Assembly (NCBI GenBank): GCA_937958785.1
Contig: CALGMY010000083.1
Coordinates: 1 to 9,512, forward strand
From: an uncultured Gammaproteobacteria bacterium
GTDB taxonomy: Bacteria; Pseudomonadota; Gammaproteobacteria; Steroidobacterales; GCA-2729495
Reading direction: 5' to 3'
DNA length: 9,512 bases
Shown: in pieces, positions 5,722 through 9,512 of the stretch
Layout: every line of letters begins with the position of its first letter
Numbering within the stretch: the stretch's first letter is position 1
Notes under the pieces: model-generated
The model's database searches: none
What the model was told of the DNA's origin: nothing
What the model saw: the letters and a program-made list of their open reading frames with translations, nothing else
Position numbers and translations under genes: made by a program

Positions 5722-5727
5722 GGAAGC

Positions 5728-6189
5728 ATGCCGCCCCTCGTCGTCCTGGACACCAACGTGCTGCTGGCCCTCTGGCTGTTCCGGGACCCGGTGGTGGAGG
5801 GGCTCCGCCTCGCGCTCGCGACCGGCGACCTGCGGGCCTGCCGGTCCGCTGCGACCGACGGGGAATTCGCCGAGGTGCTGCGCCGGCCGGCGCTGTTCGA
5901 CATCGCGCCCGAACGGCGCGAGCGGATCATGGCGACCTGGCAGGCCGTGGCGACCTGCCATGCGGAGACGACGCCCGCGCCCTGGACCTGCCGGGACCCG
6001 CTGGACCAGAAATTCCTGGACCTCGCGGTCTCCGCCGGGGCCAGTTGGCTCGTTACCCGGGACCGGGACCTCCTGAAGCTGGCACGGAAGGCACGGCGCG
6101 CGGGGCTGGTGATCGTCGCGCCGGAGCGCTGGGCTCTGATCGAAGCTGGCTGTAATCCCCCATCCGGAACCTCCACCGCGCCAGGATGA
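5728..6189 (+). CDS. PIN-domain protein, putative toxin-type ribonuclease (TIGR00305/COG1569-like)
   Basis: This 153-residue protein has the PIN-domain acidic set for Mg2+-dependent RNA cleavage: D8 in VVLDTNV, E49 (or E46) in EFAEVLRRP, D90/D93 in CRDPLDQKFLDLA, and D112 in LVTRDRDLL. The order and spacing fit the group named 'putative toxin-antitoxin system toxin component, PIN family', many members of which are solitary. No antitoxin-sized gene lies beside it: a methyltransferase diverges 21 bp upstream and a monooxygenase converges downstream. ATG 5728 is the only sensible start; the frame stays open far upstream only because it is antisense to the methyltransferase. No proper ribosome binding site is seen. 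The last 45 codons, including D112, overlap the monooxygenase gene antisense. Confidence 0.85.
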   Translation: MPPLVVLDTNVLLALWLFRDPVVEGLRLALATGDLRACRSAATDGEFAEVLRRPALFDIAPERRERIMATWQAVATCHAETTPAPWTCRDPLDQKFLDLAVSAGASWLVTRDRDLLKLARKARRAGLVIVAPERWALIEAGCNPPSGTSTAPG

Positions 6190-7639
6190 AGCCCGTCACC
6201 GGCTCCGGCGACAGGCTGGTGACCACGCCGGTCATGTTCTTGCGGTAGAAGGCCGTGCAGGCGCCGGTCTGCCAGACGGTCTTGCGCAGCTTTAGTCGCA
6301 GGCTGGCCATGTAGGAGTCCTGCAGGCCGGGCCAGGGCTCGATGGCCCGGATGCCCGGGTCCTTCTTCACGGCGCGGATGGCCTGCACGATGTAGCGGGT
6401 CGCCACCTCCATGTAGGAGAGCTGGGAGCTGTGGCCGGAGCCGGTGTTCGGCCCGTTCACCTTGAAGTAGTTGGGGTAGCCGGCCACGGTGATGCCCTGG
6501 TAGGACACCAGGTCCCGCGCCCACTCCCGGTTCAGGTGGCGGCCGCCGCGGCCGTAGACGTCGAAGGTCAGCGCCCGCTGCGGGTCCGAATAGGCGTAGT
6601 AGCCCGTGGCGAGGACGATGACGTCGAGCGGGATGTCCCGGCCCGACTTCGTGCGGATGCCGGTCGGGGTGATGCAGTCGATGCCGCTGATGTCGACGTC
6701 CACGTTGTCCCGGGCGAGCGCCGGCAGGTACTCGTTGGTCGGGATCACCCGCCGGCAGCCGAGTTCGTAGTCGGGCAGCATGTGGGCGCGGAGCGCCGGG
6801 TCGCGGATGTGCTGCGCCAGCTGCTGCTCGAGCTGGCGGCGGTAGTGTGCTTTCACGAAGCGGCTGACGCCCGCGAGGCCCGGATAGCGGCGGAAGGCCA
6901 CGAAGCGCAGGTCGTAGTACGCGAAGACCAGCGCCCGGATCAGGTGCCGGATGCCAGGCAGCTGGCGGATCCGCCGCTCGAGCGGGCCGTAGCGCCGGTC
7001 GCCCCGGGGCAGGATCCACTGGGCCTTGCCCATGAAGAGCGTGAGCCGGGACACCCGGGGCGCGAGGGCCGGCACGATCTGGGCCCCGGAGCAGCCCGAG
7101 CCGACCACGGCGACGCGCCGGCCATCGAGGGGCACCGAGTGGTCCCACTGCCCCGCGTGGAACAGGGCGCCCCGGAAGGTCTCCGCGCCGGGAATGCGCG
7201 GAGCATGCGGGTTGGCCAGCACGCCGCTGGTGTCGATGACGAACCGGGCGGTGTAGCGCTGCCCCGTGGCCGTCGCGACCTGCCAGCGGCACTCCCCCTC
7301 GTCGAAGTCCAGGCGGGTCACGGCCTGGTTCACCCGGGTCTTTGCCCGGAGGCCGTACCGGTCGATGATGTGGTTGGTGTAGGCAAGCAGCTCGGCCTGG
7401 GGAGCGAAGGTCTTGCTGAAGGGGTACGGGATGAAGGAGATGCAGTAGAGGCTGGTGGGCACGTCCACCTCGGCGCCCGGGTAGCTGTTCACCTGCCAGG
7501 TGCCGCCGGGCTCGGGGCTGCGTTCCAGCAGGATGAAGTCGTCGCAACCTGCCTTCTTCAGGCGGATGGCCGCCAGCAGGCCGGAGAAGCCGGAGCCGAT
7601 GATGAGGGTCTCGAAGTGCTGCGGGGGGTCCGGCTCCAT
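6053..7639 (-). CDS. Type I Baeyer-Villiger monooxygenase (FAD/NADPH-dependent)
   Basis: This 528-residue flavoprotein should insert one oxygen atom next to a carbonyl, or oxidise a heteroatom, using FAD, NADPH and O2. The FAD Rossmann motif is IIGSGFSG (13-20). The fingerprint GGTWQVNSYPGAEVD (45-59) and the diagnostic F155-R-G-ALF-H161-AGQ-W165-D (FxGxxxHxxxW[PD]) are both exact. The NADPH motif is VVGSGCSGAQ (178-187), followed by ATGYY (344-348). No signal peptide is seen. The protein seems to end naturally near residue 500; the last 28 residues are Pro/Ala/Ser-rich and lie antisense to the PIN gene. The start is ATG 7639, with no clear Shine-Dalgarno and an 8-bp inverted repeat immediately upstream. 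The substrate (cyclic or linear ketone, steroid or sulfide) cannot be told; no catabolic neighbours are present. Confidence 0.93.
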   Translation of the reverse strand: MEPDPPQHFETLIIGSGFSGLLAAIRLKKAGCDDFILLERSPEPGGTWQVNSYPGAEVDVPTSLYCISFIPYPFSKTFAPQAELLAYTNHIIDRYGLRAKTRVNQAVTRLDFDEGECRWQVATATGQRYTARFVIDTSGVLANPHAPRIPGAETFRGALFHAGQWDHSVPLDGRRVAVVGSGCSGAQIVPALAPRVSRLTLFMGKAQWILPRGDRRYGPLERRIRQLPGIRHLIRALVFAYYDLRFVAFRRYPGLAGVSRFVKAHYRRQLEQQLAQHIRDPALRAHMLPDYELGCRRVIPTNEYLPALARDNVDVDISGIDCITPTGIRTKSGRDIPLDVIVLATGYYAYSDPQRALTFDVYGRGGRHLNREWARDLVSYQGITVAGYPNYFKVNGPNTGSGHSSQLSYMEVATRYIVQAIRAVKKDPGIRAIEPWPGLQDSYMASLRLKLRKTVWQTGACTAFYRKNMTGVVTSLSPEPVTGFILARWRFRMGDYSQLRSEPSAPARRSPAPRAVPSVPASGGPGPG

Positions 7640-7642
7640 TGG

Positions 7643-7677
7643 CCGGTTGGACGTCCGCCGGGGCAGGAACCAACCGG
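7643..7677. promoter_or_regulatory. Inverted repeat before the monooxygenase start
   Basis: CCGGTTGG (7643-7650) and CCAACCGG (7670-7677) are perfect 8-bp inverted arms separated by 19 bp. One arm ends 3 bp before the monooxygenase ATG (7639) and the element fills most of the 58-bp gap to the upstream gene. It could be a dimeric regulator operator or an mRNA hairpin hiding the start. No T-tract follows, so it is not a standard terminator. Confidence 0.4.
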
Positions 7678-7697
7678 TGACAGTGCCGGGGGAGCCC

Positions 7698-9182
7698 CTA
7701 CTCGCCCGCGACCGCGCCCGGACCCGGCGGCAGACCGAGTCGCTGCCGGAACAACGTGGTGTCCTGGGCGTTCACGGCGCCATTGCAGTTGAGGTCTGCC
7801 GGGTTGAACGTGGGACCCACGCTGGGCTGTCCCAACTGCTGGCGGAACAGGGTAGTGTCCTGGGCATTGGTCGCCCCATTATTGTTGAGGTCGGCGTCGC
7901 AGCGGTTGCCGAAGCCGTCCTCGTCCGAATCACACTGGCCCGGGTTGGCGAGCAGCGTGCAGTTGTCCGTCTCGTCCGGCACGCCGTCGCCGTCCGTGTC
8001 GGGGCTGATGATGACGGAGACGGTCGCCTGGTCCGCCTGGGGCGTGCTGTCGGTCATCTCGTAGACGAAGCTGTCGGGTCCCGAGGCGCCCGCATTGGCG
8101 GTGTAGGTCACCGTCATCCCGGCCGCCGGCCCGGGCAGGCTGATCGCGCTGATCGTCCCCTGGGCCGGCAGGACCGTGACGGCGACCGTCACCGGGTCGG
8201 TGAAGCCGCTGTCGTTCACGCCCACGGGAATGGCAACGGGCACGCCTGCGATGACGGCCACCGGCCCGTCGTCGCTGGCGGTGGCCGGGGGCGCCGCCGG
8301 TGGCGAGAGCACGAAGAGCTTCGGCTGGTTGCCGCCCGGGCCCTCGTCGACGATGTAGATGACCCCGTCGTCGTCGATGGCGACGCCCTCGGGCTGTACC
8401 TGGCCGGTGATGCCGTTCAGGGAGATCTGGCTCAGCACCGCGCCCGTCGTGCGGTTGAGCTCCAGCAGCCGGTGACCCTCGTGGCTGAGGACCAGCAGGT
8501 TGCTGTAGTCGGGCGAGCCTGGGTCCAGCACCGTGGACAGGGCCTGGATGTCGGAGATGTCGGTCACGCCCGGGATGCTGAGCAGCAGGGTGGAGTGGAC
8601 GTTTGCCTGGGGCGGCGGGCTGAAGTCGAGGCTCACCTGGTAGATGGCGACCGGGGTCTTCTCCTCGATGAAGTAATAGCGCCCGGTGGAGGGATCGAAG
8701 GTCACCCCCTCGAGGCCCGCCGCAGCGTCCGTGGTACTGAACAGGGAGGCGGTGGGCAGGCCCGACCCGGAGACCGTGCCACCCGCGACGTAGGTCATCA
8801 GCTTGGCGTCATAGCCGGTCTCGAGCGCGAGCACGAACTGGTTGCCACCGATCCAGGTGAGGCCCTCGGAGTCGCTGGCCGGGAAGTTGGTCATGGTCAT
8901 GTAGTCGAGCAGCACGCCATTCTTCGAATACTGCGCCAGGGCCTGCGGTCCGTCGCCGACGACGAAGAGCGTATCGGTGGCAGCGTTCCAGGTGACCGCC
9001 GACGCCTCCAGCGACCGGGAGGTCGACAGGTCGTAGGTTGCGGTGTGGGTATAGGTGGCGAGGTCGATGGCCGGGGGCGCGGCGAGGACGGGACCCGCCG
9101 CGGCCAGGGCCAGGGTCGGCACCAGCGCCAGACGCGGAATCCAGGCAATGCCGGTGCGGGAGGGATAGTGGCATGGGTTCAT
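7698..9182 (-). CDS. Secreted SdiA-regulated-type propeller protein with Ig-like, Asp-rich and dockerin-like repeats
   Basis: This 494-residue exported protein has a signal peptide (residues 1-34; hydrophobic run ALVPTLALAAAG, likely cleavage after VLA). Residues about 40-292 resemble the SdiA-regulated/YjiK beta-propeller, with repeated blades of the kind SEGLTWIGGNQFVLALE, LEGVTFDPSTGRYYFIEE and PEGVAIDDDGVIYIVDE. Then come an Ig/cadherin-like segment (about 303-392), a thrombospondin type 3-like Asp-rich segment (DTDGDGVPDETDNC, DSDEDGFGN; about 395-428), and two EF-hand-like dockerin repeats (431-451 and 463-483), all likely calcium-binding. No C-terminal sorting signal or transmembrane anchor is seen. 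ATG 9182 is chosen for the signal peptide; it lacks a Shine-Dalgarno but has TATAGT 6 nt upstream. The biochemical role and partner are unknown. Confidence 0.85.
   Translation of the reverse strand: MNPCHYPSRTGIAWIPRLALVPTLALAAAGPVLAAPPAIDLATYTHTATYDLSTSRSLEASAVTWNAATDTLFVVGDGPQALAQYSKNGVLLDYMTMTNFPASDSEGLTWIGGNQFVLALETGYDAKLMTYVAGGTVSGSGLPTASLFSTTDAAAGLEGVTFDPSTGRYYFIEEKTPVAIYQVSLDFSPPPQANVHSTLLLSIPGVTDISDIQALSTVLDPGSPDYSNLLVLSHEGHRLLELNRTTGAVLSQISLNGITGQVQPEGVAIDDDGVIYIVDEGPGGNQPKLFVLSPPAAPPATASDDGPVAVIAGVPVAIPVGVNDSGFTDPVTVAVTVLPAQGTISAISLPGPAAGMTVTYTANAGASGPDSFVYEMTDSTPQADQATVSVIISPDTDGDGVPDETDNCTLLANPGQCDSDEDGFGNRCDADLNNNGATNAQDTTLFRQQLGQPSVGPTFNPADLNCNGAVNAQDTTLFRQRLGLPPGPGAVAGE
7734..7892 (-). 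repeat. Tandem dockerin-like repeat pair
   Basis: Two 21-codon units (7830-7892 and 7734-7796, 96 bp apart) encode nearly the same sequence: DLN-N/C-NGA-T/V-NAQDTTLFRQ-Q/R-LG. Asp, Asn and Asp sit at calcium-loop positions and a conserved helix follows. The near identity indicates duplication within the gene or strong selection for a two-fold dockerin fold. Confidence 0.8.
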
Positions 9183-9196
9183 GCCCAAACTATACT
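9168..9196 (+). promoter_or_regulatory. Predicted sigma70-type promoter of the NTF2-like gene
   Basis: GTGGCA (9168-9173; 4 of 6 to the -35) and TATACT (9191-9196; 5 of 6 to the -10) are separated by exactly 17 bp, giving a start near 9203 and a leader of about 40 nt. The -10 overlaps a minus-strand TATAGT (9189-9194) that could serve the divergent secreted-protein gene, so the two genes may compete for polymerase. Confidence 0.5.
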
Positions 9197-9244
9197 CACG
9201 CAGCGGCCATCCCGGCCGGCACCTGAACATAAGAGGCACCCGCG

Positions 9245-9512
9245 ATGGCACACCCCGACTCACCCCGCGCACACGGTTGCTGGACTCTGGCCCTCGCCAT
9301 GTCCGGACTGCTGGCGATATCGACCGCCGGGGCCGGCGGCCACAAGGCCATCGGGCCGCGGGTGGAACCGGAAGTGCCCGCCGAGGTGCGCACCGCGGTG
9401 ACGGCCATCGTGGAGGAAACCGCCGACCGCTGGAACTCCCAGGACTTCGCCACCCTGCTCGGGCTCTGGGACCCGGCCGAGCCCTACCCCACCTACCTCG
9501 CCGAGGAACAGG
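9245..9512 (+). CDS. Exported NTF2-like (SnoaL/DUF4440-type) protein, 3' end outside window
   Basis: The frame opens at ATG 9245 and is still open at the window edge (89 full codons). AAGAGG (9231-9236) lies 8 nt upstream. Residues 1-31 look like a signal peptide: an Arg/His-containing start, the hydrophobic run TLALAMSGLLAIS, then small residues. The mature start contains VEETADRWNSQDFATLLGLWD followed by YLAEEQ, the first helices and strand pattern of the NTF2-like fold seen in SnoaL-type and related small proteins. These bind or transform small hydrophobic ligands in many contexts, so a reaction cannot be given. It diverges from the secreted dockerin-bearing protein with a 62-bp gap. The fold call is moderate because only the N-terminal part is visible. 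Confidence 0.7.
   Translation, partial: MAHPDSPRAHGCWTLALAMSGLLAISTAGAGGHKAIGPRVEPEVPAEVRTAVTAIVEETADRWNSQDFATLLGLWDPAEPYPTYLAEEQ

Noticed and set aside
4720..5727. Long in-frame upstream extension of the PIN gene
   Set aside because: It is antisense to a convincing methyltransferase and its composition is non-protein-like; PIN homology begins right at ATG 5728.
5703..7673. A 656-codon open frame on the minus strand
   Set aside because: It runs out of frame over the monooxygenase, is rich in Pro/Arg/His, and lacks the FAD and NADPH motifs that the 6053-7639 frame shows.
7734..7892. CRISPR-like or mobile-element repeat
   Set aside because: There are only two units and they are in frame inside a gene; the similarity is explained by duplicated dockerin-type calcium loops.
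7500..9401. A 633-codon open frame on the plus strand
   Set aside because: It is antisense to the monooxygenase start and the secreted protein gene, has the Gly/Arg/His-rich composition of a GC-rich shadow frame, and shows no recognisable domain.

Overview
The window is GC-rich, gene-dense bacterial chromosome with same-strand overlaps of 4 to 52 bp and gaps mostly below 110 bp. The protein families (DUF1289, YggU/DUF167, CspA-type cold shock protein, bactofilin with an M23 peptidase) and the coding style suggest a proteobacterium, most likely a GC-rich gammaproteobacterium. This is inferred from gene content; there is no rRNA or other phylogenetic marker. I see no tRNA, rRNA, IS element, phage gene or CRISPR array. 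No gene-free stretch exceeds 300 bases; the longest (1890-2090) is explained as the cold-shock gene leader.

Layout. (1) 1-399, plus strand: the end of a DUF1289 gene and a YggU/DUF167 gene. (2) 405-1585, minus strand: an alkaline-ceramidase-like membrane protein overlapping a rhodanese-domain protein. (3) 1619-2094, minus strand: a complete cold-shock unit with promoter, leader of about 170 nt, 67-codon gene, hairpin at the stop codon and intrinsic terminator. (4) 2091-4733, minus strand: a probable four-gene cell-envelope operon of M23 peptidase, short membrane coiled-coil protein, bactofilin, and a methyltransferase of a family best known from archaea (COG2521). (5) 4843-6189: a class I methyltransferase (minus) and an orphan PIN-domain ribonuclease (plus) start 21 bp apart and diverge. 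(6) 6053-7639, minus strand: a type I Baeyer-Villiger monooxygenase whose 3' end overlaps the PIN gene tail to tail by 137 bp. (7) 7698-9182, minus strand: a secreted protein with an SdiA-regulated-type propeller, Ig-like region, Asp-rich calcium-binding repeats and two dockerin-like repeats. (8) 9245 to the edge, plus strand: the start of an exported NTF2-like protein.

How they work together. The clearest functional group is region 4, where a membrane-anchored peptidoglycan hydrolase and a bactofilin fit a role in cell shape or local wall remodelling. The methyltransferase joined to it is the least explained member. The other genes look like independent units: sulfur transfer (rhodanese), lipid amide hydrolysis (ceramidase-like), RNA chaperoning (Csp), RNA cleavage (PIN) and ketone oxygenation (monooxygenase). 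No single dramatic new system is evident. The best leads are the COG2521 gene in the bactofilin operon, the intact ceramidase catalytic set, the antisense overlap of PIN and monooxygenase, and several genes that appear to have leaderless starts.
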